Shown: positions 8,358-14,524 of the stretch, piece after piece | How the letters are laid out: the number at the start of each line of letters is the position of its first letter | Numbering within the stretch: the first letter of the stretch is position 1 | Assembly: GCA_003024985.2 (NCBI GenBank) | Contig: PXIH01S0011102.1 | DNA length: 14,524 nucleotides | Direction: 5' to 3' (one strand) | Origin: Euperipatoides rowelli | Lineage: Eukaryota; Onychophora; Udeonychophora; Euonychophora; Peripatopsidae | Made by a program: the position numbers and the translations under genes | The notes under the pieces: model-generated | What the model was told of the DNA's origin: nothing | Database searches by the model: none | The model's input: the letters and a program-made list of their open reading frames with translations, nothing else

Positions 8358-9856
8358 GGATAAGATTTTAAAGTTGAATGAAATTAATTTCATATATTTT
8401 AAAATGTATATATTTTGTTAAGTGATAATAATAAACCTAATAAATTATCAATTTGGCATACTACAAAGTTCTTTTGGAAAACACTAGATTATTTTTTACC
8501 AACTCATATACTGAATGTTTTCAAACTTAATTTGAATTTTAAATTAGTCTATTATCGATAATCAACTTAGTAAGTAAGGTAAAATTAGATTGAAAGTCTA
8601 ATTGAATTTTTAAAAAATTGAAATATTTAATTATTAAAATGTGATCACGTTTATGTTTTATTAGCACTAGTGAAATGAACTGATTTATAATGATCAAACT
8701 GCCATATATTTAATGGATCATGTAACAGAACTCTTTTGACACAAATGCTTATGAGATATGTAGCAAGATTTTAGTCTTGGGCTACGTCAAAATGACATCA
8801 TCATTAAATTTTTATTTTTCAAACATAGAACAAATTTAGGAATTTTTATATGTTTTAGTTAAAATTTTCTAAATTGGTTAATTAAACAAATATTTTTAGG
8901 TAAAACTAAACATAAATACATTTTTTTAAAAAATTCTTCATAAATCAGTTTAAACCTTTAATTTTTTTTTTTTTTTTAAAAAAATAGCTTTAAATTTTTG
9001 TTTTCATCAACTGAAAATTGGAATTTTTTTAAAAAAAAACATGTAGGCTTANAATGTTATTCATTAACAAGGAAATCCTCCTTATGTTTTATACATGGCA
9101 AATCATGGCAAATATTCTAAAAGATTATTTAAAAATTAATGCAATGTTTAATGAACTTAAAAACATCTTTTAATTACATATTAATTTTTTTTTATTTTAT
9201 TTGACACCTTTTTTTTTAATGCCTTTATATTATAAAAAATTATACTAAAGCCTATACAAAAAGCAACTGTTCAAAAAACCTATTTTGAATTCCACTGTAA
9301 ATACAAAATTATCCTATCTTTAAAAATAACTTTAATAAAAATCTGATCCTTTGTTTTTATATAGTTTAATTATTGCACTTTCATTGTAATATTTTTTGGT
9401 TTAAAAATTAATTTAAAATTAAGAAATAAGTAATTTTCTAAAATTGACACAAGTCTATGTAAATTTAACATGGGAAATTTGTTACCTAAATGGAGCCACC
9501 ATGAAAACTCTGCAGAATCTTTGAGAAATTTCCAAGTTTAAATTTTTTTTTTAATCAAGTTATTTTGTTATAGACAAAGGTCAAGTGATTTGTCTCCAAT
9601 TAAAATTAACTCTCTATGTGCTCTGGGGAACCTACAAACAAGTTCAAGGATTACCCTTTCCTAATTAAAAAAAATCATTATTGTCTTGTTTAGAACAAGC
9701 GGCTATTTTGCCTTATGATGTGTTTTACATTAAACCATGTGCAAATTGTTTGTTTTCTAAGCTTCACAATGTTAAAAGGATCATTGTTGTACAATAATAC
9801 AAAACAATGGCATGTGAAATGGATAATGGTTATTCTATAAAGAAAATAAAACTGTT
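8358..9856. other. AT-rich intergenic stretch, no gene seen
   Basis: No gene or complete element is supported. It contains long T and A runs facing each other (about 8960-8986 and 9025-9039) and a perfect 10-bp tandem repeat CATGGCAAAT at 9094-9103 and 9104-9113. The ATG near 9501 sits in a GCCACC context but opens a frame of only seven codons. An N is at 9052. Confidence 0.65.
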
Positions 9857-9872
9857 TTTATTTATTTATTTA
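9857..9872. repeat. (TTTA)4 microsatellite
   Basis: Four TTTA units just upstream of the C20A11 tract. Confidence 0.85.
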
Positions 9873-9894
9873 TGGGGAAATTTTAAAACCTACG

Positions 9895-9925
9895 CCCCCC
9901 CCCCCCCCCCCCCCAAAAAAAAAAA
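9895..9925. repeat. C20 followed by A11 homopolymer tract
   Basis: Twenty C residues run directly into eleven A residues, by far the most extreme composition change in the window. The complementary G20 could form G-quadruplexes and is a common sequencing and polymerase-slippage hotspot, so the true length is uncertain. No element boundary is evident next to it. Confidence 0.9.
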
Positions 9926-10367
9926 GGCCTTTTAAATGTTGAGTAGGGGTTCACAATTTCCCAAATAAGTCATATTTTTTAACTTAACTAGGTGATGTGT
10001 TTATTTTTTGACAATTATTTAATGTTTATATAATATTCTAACCTTTAAAATTTTTAGATTTATTGATTTTTTTATGAATATTTTTGCATACAAAATCACA
10101 TTAATAGCAAATGGCATGCTCAATTGCTGAAATGTCTGTTGACCAGAAATTTATTTTTTAGACCAACCTATCTATAAGATAATTGGATGATAATTATTGG
10201 GAAGTATCTTTAATGTGTTGAGATGTCAATCACATTTAGTTTAGTATCTATAAGATTGACATAAAATAGAAATGAAAGCAAATAATATTGTCTTCTTGAA
10301 ATTATTGTTGATTTTCTAGTGTTTTTCAGACTTTGTAGACATCTAATTAATCTTCGAACGAGCGCGC
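9926..10367. other. AT-rich intergenic stretch, no gene seen
   Basis: Unique-looking AT-rich DNA with no open frame, inverted ends or RNA signature that I can support. Confidence 0.65.
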
Positions 10368-10385
10368 TGTCATAAATTTATGACA
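10368..10385. repeat. 18-bp perfect palindrome
   Basis: TGTCATAAATTTATGACA is exactly its own reverse complement. It follows a CpG-rich GAGCGCGC. It could be a dimeric protein-binding site or the edge of a foldback repeat; nothing around it decides. Confidence 0.6.
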
Positions 10386-10412
10386 AAATTCAAACTTTTA
10401 TAAAATGTGTCT

Positions 10413-10480
10413 ATGTGTATGGTCTAGTGGTTTATCTCGGCCTATTTGCAAATTTGGAAGTTCTCCATGAATAAAAAAAT
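10413..10480 (+). pseudogene. tRNA-like remnant, possible SINE head or tRNA pseudogene
   Basis: TGGTCTAGTGG at 10420-10430 matches the RNA polymerase III A-box consensus (TGGYNNAGTGG), and with the next TT it resembles the D-arm of tRNA-Glu. About 40 bases downstream, AAGTTCTCC (10458-10466) could be a B box missing a few bases (GGTTCGANTCC is the consensus), near the distance expected for a tRNA. An A-rich segment follows at once (ATGAATAAAAAAAT). No acceptor-stem or anticodon-stem pairing is convincing, so this is at best a degraded tRNA-derived retroelement and not a working tRNA. Confidence 0.3.
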
Positions 10481-10840
10481 AGGTAACAGTGTTTAACAAC
10501 AAAAATGCTATCAGTTCATTGTAGCAGAGAAAGTTAACAGCAGCTGAACTTTGAACTTTTCAATTGAAAGTTGAGTAAATTTATTACAGTATTTTTGTTA
10601 TCTATTGTATGATTTATTTTGATAGTCAAACATTAGCCATTAAAAAATATATATTGATTTTTTTTTTAATTTCATCAAAGTAGTGAATTTATTATAATTG
10701 ATTTGCATGATTTCAATGGATAACTAACTCTCCCCTTTCCCAATATTCTTTCCCTAGATCCCATTAAAGCTTGATGATGCATAGCTCCATACATAGATTT
10801 TTATTGCAAAGTAAGAACATAATACTCACATTATTATAGT

Positions 10841-10924
10841 AATTTACTCAGTACTCAGTTAATTTTATATACAAGTAACTTCACTTGGACTCAATTAATT
10901 TATTGAGTAACTTTCCCATCACTG
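10841..10924 (-). mobile_element. Terminal fragment of a second hAT-like family
   Basis: Read on the minus strand from 10924, the sequence starts CAGTGATGGGAAAGTTACTC. This has the CAGTG-type start of hAT termini and the AGTTACT-rich subterminal region seen in several animal hAT families. On the plus strand ACTCAGTACTCAGTT, AAGTAACTT and GAGTAACTTT are repeated within 80 bases, as expected for subterminal transposase-binding repeats. I could not find the opposite terminus in the window, and the adjacent 8 bases (AATGACTG) have no partner, so this is a truncated or end-only copy. Its repeats differ from the CGGGTA family. Confidence 0.5.
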
Positions 10925-11353
10925 AATGACTGCCTACTAAAATTCAATTGTATTAAGAATGAAAGCAGAAAGTTTTGGCAATCTACTGTAAAATGTAATA
11001 CCGTATGTAATGTTTAGTGTTGATGCAAGAATTCATTTCACTTATGAATTCAAAGCATCACAAGTTTAACTAAAAATCTAAATCTCCTATAAAATATTTA
11101 CATGATTTATCATTCAAGAATTTCAATTTGAATGACCAAATAGTAGGTAAAAACAAACTAAAAAAAAAACAACAACTGTGAACTAACTTTTGTTACCATT
11201 AATAACTTTTACATGAATAAAATGCTCAAATATTTTTCTGCAGCCAATCGAGATAAACTCTGTAGAACTCAACATGGAGTCCGTCTGATCCAGTAACGTC
11301 AGCATACTAAAATTAGATCCATCTCAGTACCATGATTCTACAAGCTAAAATAA
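10925..11353. other. AT-rich intergenic stretch, no gene seen
   Basis: No feature can be supported. A patch near 11240-11330 is less AT-rich but has no open frame or inverted ends. Confidence 0.6.
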
Positions 11354-11373
11354 ATACATAATAGAAAAACAAA
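11354..11373. repeat. 20-bp perfect direct repeat, copy 1
   Basis: ATACATAATAGAAAAACAAA occurs here and again at 11524-11543, exactly 170 bases later. A perfect 20-mer is unlikely by chance in a window of this size even with biased composition. The pair could be the target-site duplication of a 150-bp insertion or the edges of a local duplication. Confidence 0.75.
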
Positions 11374-11523
11374 CCTATGTATATAATCTACTTTAAGTTG
11401 GAATGTCAAAAATTGTAAGAATTTGTATTGAATTGATTCTATTTGCATATCTGATCGATCTCAGAAAGAAGGAATTATATTTAGATTAGGTTTAGGTTTA
11501 TTATGTATAGAGAAATGAAATAT

Positions 11524-11543
11524 ATACATAATAGAAAAACAAA
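11524..11543. repeat. 20-bp perfect direct repeat, copy 2
   Basis: Second copy of the 20-mer at 11354-11373. The enclosed 150 bases lack a poly-A tail and clear polymerase III boxes, so a SINE is not demonstrated. Confidence 0.75.
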
Positions 11544-12245
11544 TTAATTTTTATAAAAAAAATTAAATTGCTCCTTTTATATTAATTCTGAAGTCAATTT
11601 AGAATAAAAATAGTTGCAATTTTAAACAATTTTATATTTACAAACAAAATAAAATGATTAAAGTTATAAAATCAAGGAAGTTTACAGTCCCAGAAGGAAA
11701 TGTTTGAGCAGTTGGAAAAGTTGCTATGACCCTGATTACAACAATTATTGCACAGAATAATAGCAGTAGTCTTACAAAAGAGTCATCCCAGGAGGATTTA
11801 TTTTGTTAGATTTATTCAGATATTTTGATCAAAATGGGAATTTAATTTTAGACATCTTTTATATTAATAATCTTTATAAAATTATTAATCATGAAAAGAT
11901 AAATTTTAAATTTGGAAATAATTGATATAAATTCTTTTCTGAATTGTGGTTCAATTTATATCCATTCTCTCAGGGCATCATTGTTGATTACAATGGAACA
12001 GTGCCATTGTTTCTTTAGAATTGAATCAACTTTACAAACCAAATGCTTTCTTTATATAGCATAAGCCAAAAATATTAAAGAAAAATGTTCAAAGAAAGAA
12101 AGATCTAAATAATTCAGCAGTTTTTTTCTTCTACTTCAAAAAGATATGAGGGCGCTGTTTTTTATCCATTCTTAGAGGAAAATATTTACATTTAGAGTAT
12201 AGCGTATAATCTGAAAAAGCACATCTATGGTATATAAAGGTATAT
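11544..12245. other. AT-rich intergenic stretch, no gene seen
   Basis: No gene is supported. The open frame on the minus strand across 12131-12343 runs into the hAT-like element and is a by-product of its repeats. GAGGGCGCTG at 12147-12156 is a small G/C-rich island without other context. Confidence 0.6.
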
Positions 12246-12253
12246 CTAGGTAC
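12246..12253. repeat. Left target-site duplication of the large hAT-like element
   Basis: CTAGGTAC is identical to 13337-13344 and fits the hAT target pattern with T at position 2 and A at position 7. Confidence 0.88.
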
Positions 12254-12265
12254 CAGAGAGCTGCA
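12254..12265 (+). repeat. Left terminal inverted repeat
   Basis: CAGAGAGCTGCA, identical to the inverted right end at 13325-13336. Confidence 0.88.
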
Positions 12266-12269
12266 CAGG

Positions 12270-12460
12270 CCGAAAAATTGGGGCCGAACCCAATCCGACC
12301 AAAAAATAAACCCTGAACCCGAACCGACAAAAAAAAATTTCATATCCGAACCCCACCCAATGAATTTTGAAAATACCCAAAATCCGACCCGATTTTTTAG
12401 GCTAAAATTTTTTACCCGAAAAAATACCTGACTAAAAAAAAAAATACCCGAAATTTAACC
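12270..12460. repeat. Left subterminal CCCGA-type motif array
   Basis: About ten copies of CCGA, CCCGA or CCGAACCC separated by A/T runs, for example near 12283, 12295, 12318, 12346, 12385, 12416 and 12447. In hAT elements, clustered subterminal motifs are typically transposase-binding sites; that role here is inference. Confidence 0.7.
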
Positions 12461-12550
12461 AGACAAAAAAAAATTCATTATTTTAAGCTGAAAATATAAA
12501 ATAATAATTGAAATCAAATTCCTTTTTTTTTAAATAAAGTAACACTGTAT

Positions 12551-12580
12551 AACTTACTGTATAAAGTAACTTACTGTATA
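12551..12580. repeat. 17-bp tandem repeat, nearly two copies
   Basis: AACTTACTGTATAAAGT is followed directly by AACTTACTGTATA, just before the larger internal repeats. A related ACTGTATA lies immediately upstream at 12544-12551. Confidence 0.8.
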
Positions 12581-12590
12581 GTAAATAAAT

Positions 12591-12779
12591 TCTAATCCTG
12601 CAAGCCAATTCATATTTTTTTTTACATTTATAAAAAATGACAATGTTTGTCAAAATATATACTAAAAATAGGCCTTATATTTTGAAAACAAAAGGTAGAG
12701 GACCTTATTAAAATTTATTAATTTGAGAATAATTCACGATATATCGCTATAGGCTTAACATTTGATGAAGTAAATAATT
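12591..12779. repeat. Internal tandem unit 1 (189 bp) of the hAT-like element
   Basis: It begins TCTAATCCTGCAAGCCAATT and includes AGGTAGAGGACCTTATTAAA and TCGCTATAGGCTTAA, all repeated in units 2 and 3. It is the longest and most diverged copy, with an extra GATGAAGTAAATAATT at its end. Confidence 0.85.
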
Positions 12780-12945
12780 TCTAATCTGGCAAGCCAATTC
12801 ATATATTTTTTACATTTATTATAATGTTTTCCAAAATTAATACTAAAAATAGGCTATATAAGTTGAAAAGGAAAGGTAGAGGACCTTATTAAAAATTATT
12901 AATTTGATAATAATTCGCTAAATAGGGCTATAGGCTTAATTAATT
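12780..12945. repeat. Internal tandem unit 2 (166 bp) of the hAT-like element
   Basis: It begins TCTAATCTGGCAAGCCAATT and shares AAATTAATACTAAAAATA, GGTAGAGGACCTTATTAAA and CTATAGGCTTAAT with its neighbours. Confidence 0.87.
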
Positions 12946-13111
12946 TCTAATCCTGCAAGCCAATTCAATTTTTTTTTACCTTTCTATAAAATGGACATGT
13001 TTGCCAAAATTAATACTAAAAATATGCCATATAAGTTAAAAAGGAAAGGTAGAGGACCTTATTAAAAATTATTAATTTCAGATTATTTCGCTATAGACCT
13101 AATATTTTTTT
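12946..13111. repeat. Internal tandem unit 3 (~166 bp) of the hAT-like element
   Basis: It begins TCTAATCCTGCAAGCCAATT and ends near CTATAGACCTAATATTTTTT. It is closer to unit 2 than to unit 1, for example sharing GAAAGGTAGAGGACC. The right boundary is approximate. Confidence 0.85.
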
Positions 13112-13159
13112 AACAGAGCAATTTCAATTATAAATTCATTTTACCGTTAAAGTTCAAGT

Positions 13160-13320
13160 TCGGGTATTTTTTTGTCTGTCGGATATAATAATTTAGAAAA
13201 AAAAAAAACTGACAAAATACCTGTCGGGTATTTCAATACCCGAACGAAAACTCGACCCCCCCAAAAAATACCCAACCCAATCGGTTCGGGTATTTTTTCA
13301 ATTACCTGTTGGGTCAGGCG
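13160..13320. repeat. Right subterminal CGGGTA-type motif array
   Basis: CGGGTATT occurs at about 13161, 13225 and 13287, with CGGTTCGGGT near 13281 and GTTGGGT near 13308. It includes a perfect 9-bp hairpin: TCGGGTATT at 13224-13232 and its complement at 13235-13243 with a 2-base gap. It mirrors the left subterminal array. Confidence 0.7.
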
Positions 13321-13324
13321 CCCA

Positions 13325-13336
13325 TGCAGCTCTCTG
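13325..13336 (-). repeat. Right terminal inverted repeat
   Basis: TGCAGCTCTCTG is the exact inverse of 12254-12265. Confidence 0.88.
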
Positions 13337-13344
13337 CTAGGTAC
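13337..13344. repeat. Right target-site duplication of the large hAT-like element
   Basis: CTAGGTAC, an exact match to 12246-12253. Confidence 0.88.
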
Positions 13345-13763
13345 TAACAGAGCACCAGGTGTTGCCAGGTGAAGTTTAATATTTTATACTTGAATAACAG
13401 GGAAACATTATTCCTTATTTTCTTATATACAGTTTATGTTACTGAAATTGGATGTCACAAAATGTGCCCAGTGGGATCTTAGAGACCCCCACCCTATGAT
13501 CTTACATAAGTTGGAGTCCTGAATTAATAATCCCATATTTGATTTAATGGATTATGTGAAAGCCTCTAGTACCTCTACCCTCCCTCCTACACATTTTAAA
13601 ATTTGAAACAGGCATCTTTTTATTAGGTGGTTTTATTTAAGTTGATTTCTCTATCCTGGTCAAATCTTGCCATCAATTTTTTAACCCACTTCTACTGAAC
13701 CGATTTTGCTGAAATTTTGCAGACATGCTAGTTTCTGATGACAATACAATTTGATATAATTAC
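13345..13763. other. Intergenic stretch, no gene seen
   Basis: Less AT-rich than average in the 13460-13600 part (AGAGACCCCCACCC, TACCTCTACCCTCCCTCC), but without an open frame, RNA fold or inverted ends that I can support. CCAGGTG appears twice at about 13355 and 13365. The segment near 13685-13730 runs into the CTCF-like direct repeat and may belong to the same dispersed repeat. Confidence 0.55.
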
Positions 13764-13775
13764 TTTCAATTTTCA

Positions 13776-13790
13776 CCACCAGGGGGCTCT
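13776..13790 (+). promoter_or_regulatory. CTCF-like binding motif 1
   Basis: CCACCAGGGGGCTCT matches the bilaterian CTCF core CCACCAGGGGGCGCT at 14 of 15 positions. If the organism has CTCF (bilaterians do, cnidarians and plants are reported to lack it), this could be bound. In a non-bilaterian it would be only part of a repeat. Confidence 0.35.
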
Positions 13791-13813
13791 GAAATCCGCA
13801 GTTTTAATTTTCA

Positions 13814-13828
13814 CCACCAGGGGGTGGG
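13814..13828 (+). promoter_or_regulatory. CTCF-like binding motif 2
   Basis: CCACCAGGGGGTGGG matches the CTCF core well for the first 11 bases but loses the GCGCT part. CCACC and GGTGG also make a small hairpin. Weaker than motif 1. Confidence 0.25.
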
Positions 13829-14394
13829 AATAAAACCATTTGTTAAATTTTTATTACACGTTTCTTGTTCTTTCTTACTACATAAAAAAAACATCATGTT
13901 AATTAGTTTTCGTCTTCTAAATTTCTTCAACCCTCTTTCTTGAATTAGAGACATTGTTGTGCCAATGTTAGAGCTGTTGTAAAAGCCGGTGTTAGAGCTG
14001 TTGTTAGAGAGAGATTTCACTTGTACATAGGGTTAAATACTGCAATTTTCTTTCAAAATACAGATTTTAAGTCAGAGTTAGTGCATTGGTTTTCACAGTT
14101 TTCAAACAAAAACTGCTCAAGTCAAACAAAACCTGGGAATCAAATTAATTGAAAAACAGCCAATTATAACAAACCAATCAAGGCAAAGTGAATATGCTAA
14201 TTTTTAATGTAGTAAAATTGATAGATTCATTTTCTGCAAAGCGTAGGGAGAAGCAAAAGTTGGCGAAAAATTCCCAACTTTAAAGGAGCATGTGTCCAGA
14301 GCATGATAGTCCTTCAATGACAGAAAAAATTAACACTGAGATATTAAAATTTCTAAATCACTACAGCTTTCTTAAATGAATTACTGTATATAGG
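13829..14394. other. AT-rich intergenic stretch, no gene seen
   Basis: No gene is supported. A short repeat of GTTAGAGCTGTTGT occurs at about 13967 and 13991 (24-base spacing), which makes a serine- and asparagine-rich minus-strand frame that I regard as spurious. Confidence 0.6.
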
Positions 14395-14524
14395 GTCCAA
14401 ATATGATGATATATTTCGGTTTGGTTCCGGTTCACTCTTTTTATAAAATAATGCTTTGGTTAAAACCGTTTTTTCCCCACAATGAACCAGTTCGAATCGG
14501 TTAAAAATTCTTTATCAAATTATT
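14395..14524. repeat. Possible edge of a CGGTT-rich inverted repeat, cut by the window end
   Basis: TTCGGTTTGGTTCCGGTTCA at about 14416-14435 is partly mirrored by TGAACCAGTTCGAATCGG at about 14483-14500, with AAAACCG near 14463. Dense CGGTT/AACCG motifs resemble the subterminal arrays of transposons such as the hAT elements in this window, but with a different core motif. The termini are not identifiable, because the right side is beyond the window. Confidence 0.35.

Larger units (their letters stand above)
12254..13336. mobile_element. Complete non-autonomous hAT-superfamily element (1083 bp)
   Basis: Both ends read CAGAGAGCTGCA inward, 12 identical bases, extending to about 15 of 17, and both are bordered by a perfect 8-bp duplication CTAGGTAC. 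An 8-bp duplication with CAGRG-type termini is the signature of the hAT superfamily. The subterminal ~200 bases at each end are packed with CCGAACCC/CGGGTA motifs: CCCGA orientation at the left, mixed but mainly CGGGT at the right. The core holds three tandem copies of a ~166-189 bp unit. There is no transposase frame. The perfect duplication suggests this is younger than the related insertion at 5702-5816. The element is related to that MITE and to the end at 1-508. Confidence 0.88.
13764..13828. repeat. 38-bp-spaced direct repeat carrying two CTCF-like motifs
   Basis: ATTTTCACCACCAGGGGG is present twice, ending at 13785 and 13823 or thereabouts, with a spacing of 38 bases. The first continues GCTCTG, the second GTGGG. 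Confidence 0.75.

Noticed and set aside
9495-9525. ATG in a perfect GCCACC (Kozak-like) context
   Set aside because: The frame has only seven codons before TGA, with no exon structure nearby.
11484-11502. Telomere-like run TTAGATTAGGTTTAGGTTTA
   Set aside because: It is only about three imperfect units and does not keep a consistent telomeric register, so it is more likely simple sequence drift.
12590-13111. Three regularly spaced repeats as a CRISPR-like array
   Set aside because: The units are ~166-189 bp and similar across their whole length, without short repeat/unique spacer alternation, and they sit inside a eukaryotic transposon.
13172-13372. 66-codon plus-strand frame across the right end of the hAT-like element
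   Set aside because: It lies in the CGGGTA subterminal array and crosses the terminus and target duplication, so it is a by-product of the repeat.
13811-14020. 69-codon minus-strand frame with serine/asparagine repeats
   Set aside because: The repeated residues come from a short nucleotide repeat (GTTAGAGCTGTTGT), and there is no other support for a gene.
14483-14502. GTTCGAATC as a tRNA B box
   Set aside because: There is no A box at the right distance upstream and no stems; it belongs to the CGGTT/AACCG inverted pattern.

Overview
This window reads as AT-rich intergenic DNA from a eukaryotic nuclear genome. I found no convincing protein-coding gene, no intact RNA gene and no CRISPR array. 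Long A/T homopolymers, TA and TTTA microsatellites, a C20A11 tract and many degraded, intron-free repeats argue against a bacterial, phage or organelle origin. Four isolated N bases (2774, 6779, 7994, 9052) suggest a draft or shotgun assembly. Base composition and repeat style would fit an AT-rich invertebrate such as a Hydra-like cnidarian. A plant or another AT-rich eukaryote cannot be excluded, and I would not name a species from this sequence.

The recognisable content is transposon debris, mostly short non-autonomous cut-and-paste elements. The best case is a complete hAT-type element at 12254-13336. It has 12-bp identical terminal inverted repeats (CAGAGAGCTGCA), a perfect 8-bp target duplication (CTAGGTAC), subterminal arrays of CGGGTA/CCCGA motifs, and a core made of three tandem copies of a ~166-189 bp unit. 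A 115-bp miniature at 5702-5816 shares the CAGA terminus and the CCCGAAAC motifs and has a near-perfect 8-bp duplication. Positions 1-508 hold one end of a third, older relative. A different hAT family leaves only its end at 10841-10924. A PIF/Harbinger-like element (3325-4071) has 28-bp inverted ends and a TTA duplication.

Layout: 1-508 is an old hAT end. 509-3321 is low-complexity DNA with an inverted pair of degenerate ~15-bp repeat arrays reaching into the next block. 3325-4071 is the Harbinger-like element. 4208-5693 is AT-rich DNA with one doubtful 98-codon ORF. 5702-5816 is the mini-hAT. 5825-7686 is mostly featureless, with a CpG-richer patch near 7280-7475. 7687-8357 is a two-copy segmental tandem duplication. 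8358-10367 is AT-rich, with a poly-C/poly-A tract. 10368-10480 has an 18-bp palindrome and a tRNA-like remnant. 10841-10924 is the second hAT family end. 11354-11543 has 20-bp direct repeats around a 150-bp segment. 12254-13336 is the large hAT element. 13764-13828 has two CTCF-like motifs in a short direct repeat. 14395-14524 may be one edge of a further CGGTT-type repeat, cut by the window end.

No genes here work together as a pathway. Any non-autonomous element here would have needed transposase from elsewhere in the genome. The most interesting themes are the hAT family with CGGGTA subterminal arrays and the paired CTCF-like motifs.
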